This document shows, in pieces, positions 52,169 through 63,791 of a DNA stretch of 64,000 nt; within the stretch, counting starts at the first letter, position 1, and each line of letters starts with the position of its first letter. Position numbers and translations under genes: made by a program. The notes beneath the pieces were generated by a model. It was not told the origin of the DNA, searched no databases, and worked only from the letters and a program-made list of their open reading frames with translations. Location: the NCBI GenBank assembly GCA_037178975.1, contig JASJZH010000001.1:5006501-5070500 (forward strand), written 5' to 3'. This stretch comes from Oscheius tipulae. Taxonomy: Eukaryota > Nematoda > Chromadorea > Rhabditida > Rhabditidae.

Positions 52169-55100
52169 CTACGAAGGAGAGGCGAATGTAACACTGATGA
52201 CTGCCTGGAAAAATATGAAATAAAAACTTTACAGAAAAGGCGAACCTGTCCATCGAACTCGGCAGTATATTGCTGAATGAGTTGTTGAATAGCGCGTTCT
52301 TCCATCGCAACAGCTTCCAGGGGTTTAGCTGGCTTTACTTGCGGACGGAGACGCTTCAATTCTTCGGCCATTATTGTCTTTAGCGAAATTGGAGGAGTGC
52401 TGGCGGATCCAGAGACTTCCTGAAAAGATTTATTGCCTGCCTCTTTGCTCAACCCACCTCTTGCCATGTGTTCTTTCGTTCCCTTCTTGTAACAATCGGT
52501 ACTGGTCGTGAACTTTTCGGAGTGTTCTTTTCTTTCTCGGCCTCTTCTTCTTGGATCTCCTTGAAGTTTTTGGCAGAACTTGGAGAAGGAGATGCGGCAG
52601 CCCAAGGTGCCGGAGAGGTCGTTTTTGCACTGAACAGATCAATCTTGACACCATGATTTTTCTTGGGAAAGATGAGTTTCTCTTTGGGAGCCTTCGGAGT
52701 CTCTTTGAGGGAAACTGAAAGTTTAGAGTAAGAAAGTCACAAGATCACTCGACTCACCGCCAGGAAACTCTGGATCAACGTTCTGATCGTTGCTTGCCTC
52801 ACTGGAGACGGAAACCGGCGTTACGATCTCCTCCTTTGGAGTCGTTTCTTCCTCCTAAAAGATATTTTTACATGTTCAGAGGTCAGCCAGAGCAAGTGTT
52901 CCTGTTCCCCTTCCATAGCAAAACAGCGCTTACATGTGTGTCTGCCAGAGCTATTGGTAGTTGAGGAACTACTGAGCTGGGGGTGGGAACTAGTGGAGAA
53001 AGGCCCTTGCTTTTGGGAGGCGATGCCTGTAAGAAGATTGTCACTTTTTCCATGTTTCAAAGACTAACCACTTGTTCGCTCATATACGAGGTTGTTCTCA
53101 CTCTAGTAGTCTTCTTACTCTCCTTATCCATCTTCACTTTCATCCACTTTTTGTCGTCCAAAAGACGCTCAACATTTTGAGGCATGAGTTTGAACTTGTC
53201 CCTGTTCGTATTAATAGGTGTCACGTACTCGTCCTCTGTTAAAAAACGAGCGGCTGCTTTGTATTGAAGCTCGAAAGACTTCTGGAGCTCAGTCTGCTTA
53301 GGGTTCGTTGTCCACCAGTGACCGTTCAGGTATTTCTCCACTTCCGTACTACGAATCCTGGCCCAATTGTACGGCATGATTATGCCGTGAGCGTCTTGGA
53401 GAAAGCTTGAACAGACCTGGAAGACAATGATGTACTGTTCTAGAGTTCTCTTACGTTCACAAAGTCCGCTCCAACCATCAGCTGATGGTATCGTCCCGCT
53501 ATCCCTTCCACTTTCCTCACTTGAGGGACCTCGTCTGCTCGAATCTTCTTGTTCATTCCCGTCAATAATCCAAAAGGAATTCTGGCGCATTTCCAATAGA
53601 AAATAATATGGGCTCTTTGAAAGAACTGCTGCTCGAGATATGGCTGGAGATGGCTCATTCTCTCGTAAAGATCATAAACGAGATGAATGTTTGCTTCAGT
53701 CACTGAATTTGAAGTATTGAACTGAAGCAAAGACCCATACCTGTCTCAAAAATAACGTCGAGAGTGTCCTCAATGGCAGCATAACAGAGATATTTGTCGT
53801 AGAGATCGATGAGAACGAAGAGCTTTTCAAAGTACAGGTCGTAGAGATGGTTCGGCTCGAGGAAGACTCTCAATGCACTCGACACAATTTCCATTGGAAA
53901 GTCTATTTTGATACTGTTGTCTCCCGAGCCGTGACTCATGACGGCGGTGAAGTATTCCGATTGGAAGAGCAGAATGTCCCTAAAATGATATGAGTTGGCT
54001 TTATGTACTGTTTTACCAGAGGAAAGGAAGAGTCTCTCCATCTGATGATTTGATTGTTACATCTCCAACAATTTGATTTGGCCAGTTCTCGGCTGCCAGG
54101 GAACGAAGAAGATACTTCGAAGGTAGTAGTTCAACAGTCTTCATGCCTACTTCCGCCAGACTTGAATCCAGAAACTCATGGAAAATCCTTTTTCTTTCCG
54201 CCAGATCTAAGGTGCTTTCCCATTTTGTCTTCTTGTATCCAGTTTCCATCATGAAATCGTAGATAGAAGGAATCGCTTCGGCAGGAAGAATATCCTGTCC
54301 GCTGAGTAAGTTCAGAACCAGAAAACTCGAGAGATTCTGTTGACCGTTAGACTGAAGTTATCGGATTTCTGTTTGAATGCTTGACTTACGAATGAAGTTT
54401 TAGAGACGTGAAAACATCGAAGACCATTCTCATTCTCGGCAACATGATCGTCGACAGCTGGATAGATGGCACGGACGAAGTCAAGTCGACCCTTTGGTGA
54501 ACAATCACCAATTTCGTACTTGCTGTATTTCACACTATCAGGAAACTGAAATAATCATATTTGTTCTTTCTCTCCTTAAAAAAAAACTGACCCAAACATC
54601 CAACCCGATAGGCTCCATTCCAATTTCTTCTCTCCTCTGATTCAGATCTTCCAAATTCGTGACAGCCTTTTGATTCTTCGGGATTTCTATCGACACCAGT
54701 ATTCTGCGTCCAACTCTGGCTTCGTTATTCTTCATCTCTCTCATTTTGTGGTATTTTCTCTCCTCCAAGAAGACTTGATCTTTGTCCCTGTCCACCAAAT
54801 AGATCAGATTGGCTCCATCCGGACTCATCCCGAACAGACGAACACTGTGAGTACAGGGAAACTCCTCCAATTCGAAGAGGACACGGTAATTGGAGACGTT
54901 TTTCAAGTCTCGGACTACTTCAAAACCGGCTGCGCTGTCCTCATGGATCAAGACAGCTCTGCCCGTATAGAGACAGCTGCTCCTGGGACGAGTGTTCTTT
55001 TTGTCCATGGAAAACGTCGAAGCCACCAAGGCTACTTTGCCTGGAAAGTAGAAATAGAAATACACGGGAAAACATTTCTCTCACCATTCTTTGCGACTTG

Positions 55101-56694
55101 AATCTGGCTGACATTCAAGTCGAGAATGAGTCCGTGGACGGAATAAATAACCATCGTCTCTTGAGGTTGGTTTCTCACCTCCGCCTTGATCATTCCGAGG
55201 GGGACATTCACGTGTTTTTCCGACGTATTTCGCTCGATATTGTGTGTTTCGATACGTGTCAGGATATGTTTCAGTGTCACCTGAAACATGCATTGTATTC
55301 CGATGGTACTTCCCCAAAGCTTTCAAGAAAGAATACTCACGTGGTAGTTGTTTTCGGATCCGTATAATGGCTTCAAGTCGACTTCTTGGACTGTGGTAGT
55401 CTCCAATCCGGCCTTCGGATCCAAATCGTAGTATTGCAGCTGTTTAGAGAAACCTTCCTCTTTCAACGTACACGTATACATCCAGTCTCTCAGGCGAACG
55501 ATGATATTTTCATTCTCAAACGTCATCTGAGAAGCACATGTCATTCAAGTTTTGTTCAAAACTCACCCCAAGCAGAGGTTTCTTCTCACATTGGACTTTG
55601 AGAGGTTCGCCAGACTCCGTCCCAGTTTTTCCAAACTTTCCTAACAAGTTTATCTAAAATGGAGTTTGGAAAAGAAAAGAATAAAAACCAACCTTGTTGT
55701 CATTTGTCATAAGGACGGAAAAGCCTTCTCCGGCAAGGATATCTACGATCGAGACATTTTTAGTGGCCTGCAGGACGAGAGTCGGTTCGACGACGAGGCA
55801 TTTGAGCTTGGAACCGAGCTGGCCCATGTTGCCTTTTCCACAGCCGAGGACACTGCCATCTTCTGTCAGAAACAAACTGTGGTGGGTAGACATGGAGATT
55901 TTCTTGATCTGCAAAGGGCTTAAATAGCAAATACGAAACAAAGTAGTTTACTAGCCTATAACCTTCAAGCAACTATAATCCCCCCTACAAATCGGTCTAT
56001 TTTGACGTCAACTGTCTATTTTCAGAAGTAGTTTGAGACGTAAATAGTAGAGAAAAAGTTTGTTGTGCCTACCTTGTTGCTCAGGGGAATGAGTCGACTC
56101 TCGCTAACTTCACCCGTCGACGTGATTCCAAGATTGTAGGTGGAATTCAGGCCGACACCCATAAGATGTTGGGAGATAACTAAGAAAGTATCGTGTGATG
56201 AAAATATCAAAACCAACTCGATTTGTAGGTCATTCGGAAGGTACTCTCGACCAAAAGATGACTCGGGAAGGGAATTCCGAGGCAGATCGCATGACTACAA
56301 AGAAGAGCTGTCAAACTGAATCGGGCAGCCACGTAGACCTGGTAAAAGACATTTTAGAAAGAATACTTTGAATGGACGACCATAACGATGGTAGTATGTT
56401 CAGTCGGCTTACCTGCTGCAAAAAGGTGACCTGGAAAATCTTGGGAGAGATGTGAAAGTAGTTCAAAACTATGTGTATTCCTTCTTCTATCTTCTCCTCA
56501 TCTTCTAAAGGAACAGCTGTATGAAAAAAATGACAAAGGAAATGGTACCTGTTTCCAGCAGTCTTATCAGACACCATACAATCGAATAACTGAGACTATC
56601 TTGAGAGTTTAGGACATATTTTTCGTCGTTACTTGTCAGATCTTGAAGCAGTCTGACTCCGACTTCAGGAGAAAAAGTGGCCATGCAAGGTTCT
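52169..56694 (-). CDS. IBTK-like protein (RCC1 repeats, BTB domains; cullin-3 adaptor family)
   Basis: The middle part has RCC1-type sequence (ISMSTHHSLFLTEDGSVLGC, GKGNMGQLG, LAGEGFSVLMTNDNK), further beta-propeller-like segments, and a stretch with VRLFGMSPDGANLIYLVD. A BTB-like region follows (VTIKSSDGETLPF, FQSEYFTAVMSHG, IDFPMEIVSSALRVFL, LYFEKLFVLIDLYDKYLC). The C-terminal tail contains SLKTIMAEELKRLRPQ and LEAVAMEERAIQQLIQQYTA, matching the conserved end of vertebrate IBTK (TFASIVEEEL..., IQIEEHAIQDLL). IBTK proteins are substrate adaptors for cullin-3 ubiquitin ligase and, in vertebrates, inhibit Bruton's tyrosine kinase. The vertebrate N-terminal ankyrin repeats were not found. ATG 56694 (MATFSPEVGVRLLQDL) is the first clear start; another exon near 56880-56800 (QPDYGLEARLAKIDYLLEN) may lie upstream but did not join in frame. 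The stop follows FASPS. Confidence 0.8.
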
Positions 56695-58043
56695 GAAAGA
56701 AGTTTTTGAGTAAGTTTTATGGACGGAAATTATGGGACAGATAAAAGACAGCAATAGGAAAGGTATTGAAGATTTCCGTTCGGATATACGTTTTCCAACA
56801 GATAGTCAATTTTAGCCAGACGAGCCTCGAGACCGTAGTCTGGCTGTTGCTGGGGCGCACTTACGAAATTATGGTCAAATAGAGATTTTTTCAGCTGGCT
56901 ACTCAATATCCACGTCTCTCTTCGTTTTTATTTTCAAAAGAACGTACTTACTTGCGACCAAAAGCAACAAACAACTTGATCAGAAAAGTTTTTCTCGTAA
57001 AAACAATTTAACAATACTTTGCTCCATCGCTTCTCTTGATGAACTTCCTGATTTCCATTCTGCGCTTGTAAAGCCCAGAACTTATGGGATTCCTGATTTC
57101 AATTGTTTCTTAGATTTGCTCTGACTAATTCCGATGATTGCAATCGAAAAATCGGTAATACTTCGGCAGATGGGCCCCGTCCATTCAAATGGGTTTTCAC
57201 GCGCATTCTTTTTTCTGGCGGATTTTTAAACTTGCTTCCCGATTTTTTTTTTTATATTCCCGCTGTTTTTCAACATTTTCTGCCGGGATCTGACGTTTTC
57301 TTCTATACAAAATAATGTTTCGAGGCAAAATAGAGTAAGCACCAGAAGGTACAGCGACTAACTTGAAAAATGTCGTAAATAAGCACTTTACTTTGAGGCA
57401 GGGGGAAAGATTGGCTTCTTTCTTTGTTCGATCAACTTAAAGGACGACTAAGAAAATTCTGGAGTAGAAAAAATTTTGGAAAACGGAAAAGATTTCAATA
57501 AAAATGATGAAGAACAGCGAGGATATCAAAATCGTGAAGAAAATTCAAAAAGAAAAAGTGCGCGAAAAATCGTTTAAATGAACGGGCCCCCCTGCCAAAG
57601 TATCACCGAAAGATCAAAACGTCCGTCCAAATTCTAAATGTGTGGTTAGCTGACAAAAGGCTCAACTGAACGACTCGTATCTTCGTTGCCGACGGAGACT
57701 TTTGATGGAAATCGATTTTTGAAAGTTTCCAAAAAGTGTTGGAATCTCCAAAACTGAGACATTTATTTTTCATCGTTTCAGTTCTATATTGTTATCAAAG
57801 CTCATTGAATAGCCTTTTAATCTCTGTCTCCAGTTGTGTCTTGTTGTTTCCCACGTGAAAGTGCAACAGATCTTGTTGACCGTCTGTGTCTCTATCTCTC
57901 AGCTGTCTGGCAATTTAAACAATTCGAGTGACGACGTTACGAAACATGTTTCAAAAGCGTCTAGAAGGGGAGGGATTAGTCATACATTTCCAATATCACA
58001 CTCTCGTCGTATTTTCAAAACTTTCCCGTACTGCTTTTCAGAA
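56695..58043. other. Divergent spacer, IBTK-like gene to first ABC gene
   Basis: AT-rich. It holds one possible extra IBTK-like exon on the minus strand (about 56800-56880) and otherwise short random frames. A TTTTCAG acceptor at 58034-58041 precedes the ABC gene ATG by two bases, so trans-splicing there is likely. Confidence 0.45.
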
Positions 58044-60626
58044 ATGGACTGGTGGTTCCTAGGCTTGATACTCTTCATTCCCCTTGATATTCTGCTCTCT
58101 ATTTTGAGCATTGGATTCTATCAGTCAAACTTCCAATTTGATGCCAGTCTCATCTACAAGTACCTCTTCTTTCTTGACGGCTATCAATTCACAGTAAATC
58201 CGGTCGACTACGTCCTCATCGCTTGCGTCAGGTTCTTCTGTCTATCAGGTATTCATTGCTCACTTTTGATGCTACTCTATCAAATTAGGTTTGGTCCTCT
58301 TACATGCAGTGAAATGGCCGAAGAAGGAGTACGTCTTCATGCCTATGATTCTTGTGGCAGTCGTTGCCTATTCGTACTCTCTGGCCAAACTCCTTGCTCT
58401 GTCCGAAATCCCCGACCAACTTCACTATCCGGGTCTTTGGTTTTCCGTTGGATGGTCACTCGCGGCCTGTTTCATCTTCGCCAGTATCTCCTGGATCTTC
58501 CTGGCTAGGAAGAAGGGCAATGGATACTCCGTCTTGGAGGAAGAGACGAGCAGACAAGAAAGTACTGAGGAAGCGGAGGATAAGTCGAGAGCTAGTACCC
58601 TGAAACATATTGGAAAGTTGTTGTCTTACTGCAAACTGGAATGGGTTTGGTTCTCTACCGGATTCGTCTTTCTTACCATTTACGCCATGGGTATGTTTCT
58701 TTTTTCTCAAGCCAATAGTATCTTCCAGTCCGAGTCTTCATTCCATCGATGATGGGAAATGTGATTGCTGATATTGTTGCAACCAGAGGCATAGATACAT
58801 TGGCCAAGTCCATTTTGTACATGGCTGGCCTGTCAGTCATAAGTACCATCTTCGGAGGTCTCAGAGGCGGCTGCTTCGACTACGCCACAGCCAAAGTACA
58901 GCGTCAAGTTCGACAGGACCTCTTCGCCTCTCTCGTCCGCCAAGACATTGCCTTTTTTGACATCACCAAGTCCGGAGAAATGGTGTCTCGTCTCACTTCG
59001 GACTGCCAAACCATCTCCACCACCGTCTCCACGAATCTGAACGTATTTCTCAGGAATGGTGTCATGCTTATTGGCGCCCTAATATACATGTTCATACTCT
59101 CTTGGAGACTAGCCATGGTCACTTTTATTGCCATTCCTACAGTCGGATTCATCACAAAGTGGTATGGCGCCTTCTTTGACGTGAGTTTGGAACTGCAACC
59201 TTTGAACTATGTTATTTCCAGAGGATTTCCGAAGAAACACAGGAGACTATTACTAAAGCGAACCACGTAGCCGAAGAAGTCCTCTCAACAATGCGAACAG
59301 TTCGATCTTTTGCCTGTGAATCTAGAGAGTCAAGAAGGTTTAACGACCATCTCAACTTGACCTTGGGAATTGCAAAGAAGAGGTACAGTAGAGACTTTTT
59401 CGGGAAAGAGGTCACATTGTTAGATCTCTTACGTATGTGGGCTACACCTGGACAAATGAACTGTGTGAGAACGCCATTCTAGTGGGAGTACTTTTCTACG
59501 GTGGAAATCTGGTCATTAAGGGTACGTGCGACTTCAGTTCCTTTCCTAAAACTTCGTATTAGGGATGATGACCTCCGACGAGCTGATCAAGTTCCTCCTG
59601 TATCAACTGCAGTTGGGAGAGAATCTCTATAACATCGGCTACGTCTTTACCGGTCTGATGGAATCCGTTGGCGCCTCGAGAAAGGTCTTCGAGTACATGA
59701 ACCGGGTTCCCGAGATTCTTTTGGATGGAAATGAAAAGCCCTCAGTGAACGGCAGCATCAAGTTCCGAGACGTACACTTCGCCTACCCGTCAAGAAAGAA
59801 CAATCCGGTTATGCAAGGACTCAATCTAGATATCGATGCCGGACAAACTGTTGCTCTTGTGGGCCCGAGTGGAGGTGGAAAGTCGAGTATAGTGGCACTA
59901 CTTGAGCACTTCTATGAGCCGGATTCTGGAGAGATCACTCTCGACGGAGTTCCGATCAGAGACATCGACCACATGTACTATCATCAGAAGGTGACCAAAC
60001 AGAAAGGCAACTTGAATCGAAATTTAGATAGCTCTGGTAGCTCAAGAGCCTGTATTGTACGACGGATCTGTCCGACACAACATCCTGTACGGCTGTGACT
60101 GGGCAACAGAGGACGACATGCTCCGAGCAGCCAAAATGGCCAATGTTCATGACTTCGTGATGGATCAGGAAAAGGGCTATGACACATCCTGTGGAGAGAA
60201 GGGGGTCCAAATGAGTGGAGGGCAGAAACAGAGGATAGCTATCGCCAGGGCACTGGTCAGAAGACCGGCTGTTCTCATTCTGGACGAGGCTACCAGTGCT
60301 TTGGATGCTGAGAGTGAAGCACTGGTTCAGGATGCTCTGAATCGGTAACGTTCTGTTATTTTGTGTTCAGAACTATGTTCCAGATGCGCTCGGGAACGAA
60401 CGGTTTTGATCATCGCCCATCGGCTGTCCACAATTGAGAAGGCTGACAAAATAGCCGTGCTACAGAAAGGACGGGTACTTCAGGTTGTTCATGTTCTTTT
60501 TTTCAAAACGTACCATCTCAGACGGGAAAACATTCCGAGCTTATGTCCGACAAAGAGGGATTGTACTATTCTCTGGTTGCCCGACAGCTGTTGGCCTCAA
60601 AAACGGGAGAAGAAGACAGTCTCTAG
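58044..60626 (+). CDS. TAP-like half ABC transporter (ABCB9/HAF type), copy A
   Basis: A half transporter of the TAP/TAPL group, which in worms (HAF-4, HAF-9) sits in lysosome-related gut granules and probably moves peptides. The N-terminal membrane domain begins [20 protein letters not shown] and has four predicted spans. After a charged linker ([19 protein letters not shown]) comes the core ABC membrane domain ([43 protein letters not shown]). The nucleotide-binding domain has Walker [11 protein letters not shown]-loop [10 protein letters not shown], signature [15 protein letters not shown], Walker [13 protein letters not shown] and H-loop IAHRLST. The stop follows TGEEDSL. ATG 58044 lies two bases after a TTTTCAG acceptor. 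The gene faces copy B tail to tail, and most of the nucleotide-binding domain is identical in DNA between the copies. Confidence 0.92.
58293..58562. repeat. Inverted tract 2, left copy (partner 63267-63536)
   Basis: 270 bases inside copy A, from [12 protein letters not shown] to the start of the linker. They match copy B in reverse orientation with one difference seen (58430, G here, A in B). Sequence on both sides is clearly more divergent. Confidence 0.85.
59592..60440. repeat. Inverted tract 1, left copy (partner 61401-62249)
   Basis: 849 bases with no difference found by eye against the reverse complement of 61401-62249, including two introns (about 59991-60027 and 60346-60385). The first mismatches are at 59591 and 60441. 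It covers the exon from [14 protein letters not shown] to just past [10 protein letters not shown]. Confidence 0.9.
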
Positions 60627-60774
60627 TCTCTAATTTCATCGCATAATTACGTGTCAAACACTTTCCGGTGCTTTCAAATAAATATCTATGGTTCATTTTC
60701 GAAGTGTCGTTCAGTAACGTCTACAGTATACAGCGAAAGAATCACAAGTATCATTCCGTGTTTTCCCAGTCCAG

Positions 60775-61155
60775 ATGAATCAGTTTTACGTATCAGCCAG
60801 GACCGCCACGTATTTCACCCTAATGGAACTCCAACCTCCCTTCAACTATTTTTTTACCTATGGTCCGTTCAGACAAACCTATCTGTGGTATCTATTTTGC
60901 AGGTTTGGCGGCCGGAGTTTGTGTAGCAAATATTGAATGGTTTTTAAGTCGGAGAAGACTTTACCCCGAAGGAGTGACTGCCCTTGTCACGTAAGTTTAT
61001 ATTTAACTTTATGGAGATGTTTCAGTTTCTCGGTGGCTGTTATGCAAGCTCGTCTTCTCTACGAATACGGAATTAGAAAGTTCCTGGACGAGACACAGGA
61101 GAATGTTCAGTCGTGTCTCTCTACTATTATGAGTCGTTTAGCAAAGACTTTGTGA
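60775..61155 (+). CDS. Small two-helix membrane protein (about 101 aa), unknown
   Basis: Three exons (60775-60862, 60903-60990, 61026-61155) join in frame across introns of 40 and 35 bases. The protein starts MNQFYVSARTATYFTLMELQ. It has two likely membrane helices, around NYFFTYGLAAGVCVANIEWF and GVTALVTFSVAVMQARLLY, separated by the basic loop LSRRRLYPEG. It ends with an amphipathic C-terminus (IRKFLDETQENVQSCL...SRLAKTL). A CCCAGTCCAG acceptor ends directly before the ATG. The size and hairpin topology would suit a mitochondrial or ER membrane protein, but I do not recognise the family. It lies between the two inverted ABC genes, ending 65 bases before copy B's stop. Confidence 0.6.
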
Positions 61156-61219
61156 TTGCTCCCACGTATATACATAACACATATGTGTGCAGAACACAAA
61201 TTGAACCCATGTCGTCTTC

Positions 61220-63791
61220 TTATAAGACGTCTTCAGTTGTCGTGGCTAGTAGCTGTTTTTTGACCAGGGAATAATAGAGTCCTTCCCGGTTCGTCATGAG
61301 TTCTGTGTGATTGCCCATCTGCAAATCTTATATTACTACTACTACGTGAGGTCATACCTGTATAACCCGTCCTTTCTGTATTACAGCTACTTTGTCGGCT
61401 TTCTCAATTGTGGACAGCCGATGGGCGATGATCAAAACCGTTCGTTCCCGAGCGCATCTGGAACATAGTTCTGAACACAAAATAACAGAACGTTACCGAT
61501 TCAGAGCATCCTGAACCAGTGCTTCACTCTCAGCATCCAAAGCACTGGTAGCCTCGTCCAGAATGAGAACAGCCGGTCTTCTGACCAGTGCCCTGGCGAT
61601 AGCTATCCTCTGTTTCTGCCCTCCACTCATTTGGACCCCCTTCTCTCCACAGGATGTGTCATAGCCCTTTTCCTGATCCATCACGAAGTCATGAACATTG
61701 GCCATTTTGGCTGCTCGGAGCATGTCGTCCTCTGTTGCCCAGTCACAGCCGTACAGGATGTTGTGTCGGACAGATCCGTCGTACAATACAGGCTCTTGAG
61801 CTACCAGAGCTATCTAAATTTCGATTCAAGTTGCCTTTCTGTTTGGTCACCTTCTGATGATAGTACATGTGGTCGATGTCTCTGATCGGAACTCCGTCGA
61901 GAGTGATCTCTCCAGAATCCGGCTCATAGAAGTGCTCAAGTAGTGCCACTATACTCGACTTTCCACCTCCACTCGGGCCCACAAGAGCAACAGTTTGTCC
62001 GGCATCGATATCTAGATTGAGTCCTTGCATAACCGGATTGTTCTTTCTTGACGGGTAGGCGAAGTGTACGTCTCGGAACTTGATGCTGCCGTTCACTGAG
62101 GGCTTTTCATTTCCATCCAAAAGAATCTCGGGAACCCGGTTCATGTACTCGAAGACCTTTCTCGAGGCGCCAACGGATTCCATCAGACCGGTAAAGACGT
62201 AGCCGATGTTATAGAGATTCTCTCCCAACTGCAGTTGATACAGGAGGAATTTGATCAACTCATCCGGAGTCAATAGTCCTGAACCAGCAATATTAAGTCT
62301 GAGCCTTAAATCTACCTTTTATGACGAGTGTTCCACCATAGAAGAGGACGGCCACTTGAATAATACTCAGACAGGTTTCATTTGTCCAGACGTAACCCAT
62401 GTAGATCTGTGCTCTTTAACAATTTCTCTGAACCTTTAATAGACAAGACTACCTCTTTTTCGCCACTCCTAAAGTAACTCCCAGTCGTTCATTGAATCTG
62501 TCAGCCTCTCTGTCCTCACAGGCAAAAGATCTGACAGTTCTCATCGTGGAGAGAACTTCTTCTGCAACATGGTTCGCTTTACTAATTGTCTCTTGCATCT
62601 CCTCGGATATCCTCTGCGATTATTAGTTCCAAAGAAGTATACTAAAACAAACTCACGTCAAAAAATGCTCCATACCACTTAATGATTATTCCAACCAATG
62701 GGATTGCAATAACAGTGACAATGCCCAGTCTCCAGGACAGAATGAACATGTACACCAGGGCTCCAATCATCATGACAGCGCTTCGAAGGAAAATGTTCAA
62801 ATTTGTGGAGACGGTCGCACAGACTGTGATACAGTCGGAAGTAAGACGAGAGACCATTTCTCCTGACTTGGTGATGTCGAAGAAGGCAATGTCTTGACGG
62901 ACTAAAGAGGCGAAGAGGTCCTGTCGTAGCTGCTTTTGTACTCTGGCTTGGGCGTATGAAAATGAGCCACCTCGAATTCCTCCAAAGAAGGAACTGAAAA
63001 GGGAGAGAGCTGCCATGTAAAGGACCGAAGTCTTGAGTTTGTCGAAGCCTCTAGTCTGCACAATATCTGCAATGACGTCTCCCATCATTGATGGGATAAA
63101 GATCCGAACTGGAAACTGTTACTACTTTGCATTAGGTCGCTACTTACCCAAAGCATAGATGATTAGAAAGATGAACCCAGCTGTGAACCAAAACCACACT
63201 CGCTTACAGTATGACAGCAGCTTGCCCACGTGCTTAGGCGTACTAATTCTTTCTCTCTCTTCAGAGCTTTCTTGTCTGCTCGTCTCTTCCTCCAAGACGG
63301 AGTATCCATTGCCCTTCTTCCTAGCCAGGAAGATCCAGGAGATACTGGCGAAGATGAAACAGGCCGCGAGTGACCATCCAACGGAAAACCAAAGACCTGG
63401 ATAGTGAAGTTGGTCGGGGATTTCGGACAGAGCAAGGAGTTTGGCCAGAGAGTACGAATAGGCAACGACTGCCACAAGAATCATAGGCATGAAGACGTAC
63501 TCCTTCTTCGGCCATTTCACTGCATGTAAGAGGACCAGACCTAAGGGTTTCACAACATTAAAGAAGCAAAGATAGAATAGGATCACCTGTTAGACAGAAG
63601 AACCTGACGCAAGCGACTAAAACATAGTCACTTGGATTGACTGTGAACTGGTAGCCGTCAAGAGAAAAAAGGTACTTGTAGATGAGACTGGCATCGAATT
63701 GGAAGTTTGCCTGATAGAATCCAATGCTCAGAATAGAGAACAGAATGTCCATAGGAATGAAAAGAATAAGACATAACAGCTTCCAGTTCAT
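61220..63791 (-). CDS. TAP-like half ABC transporter (ABCB9/HAF type), copy B
   Basis: A paralogue of copy A with the same exon order. It starts [20 protein letters not shown] at ATG 63791. The linker is shorter ([20 protein letters not shown]), and the core membrane domain is recognisably different: [50 protein letters not shown] and [17 protein letters not shown]. The nucleotide-binding domain is identical to A from FLLYQLQLG through [10 protein letters not shown]. It then ends with its own exon ([20 protein letters not shown]...TEDVL). All ATPase motifs are intact, so both copies look functional. In C. elegans two related half transporters, HAF-4 and HAF-9, form a heterodimer. Whether these two do the same is inference. 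Confidence 0.92.
61401..62249. repeat. Inverted tract 1, right copy (partner 59592-60440)
   Basis: Reverse complement of the left copy over 849 bases, introns included. The spacer between arms is 960 bases (60441-61400), so the locus can in principle form a large cruciform or transcript hairpin. Confidence 0.9.
63267..63536. repeat. Inverted tract 2, right copy (partner 58293-58562)
   Basis: Covers the end of the N-terminal membrane domain and the start of the linker in copy B. One difference from the left copy was seen. It lies about 1 kb from tract 1, separated by diverged membrane-domain sequence. Confidence 0.85.

Noticed and set aside
61631-61885. Plus-strand frame identical in protein to the minus-strand frame at 59956-60210
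   Set aside because: Both are antisense shadows of the ABC nucleotide-binding domain; their identity only reflects the inverted repeat.
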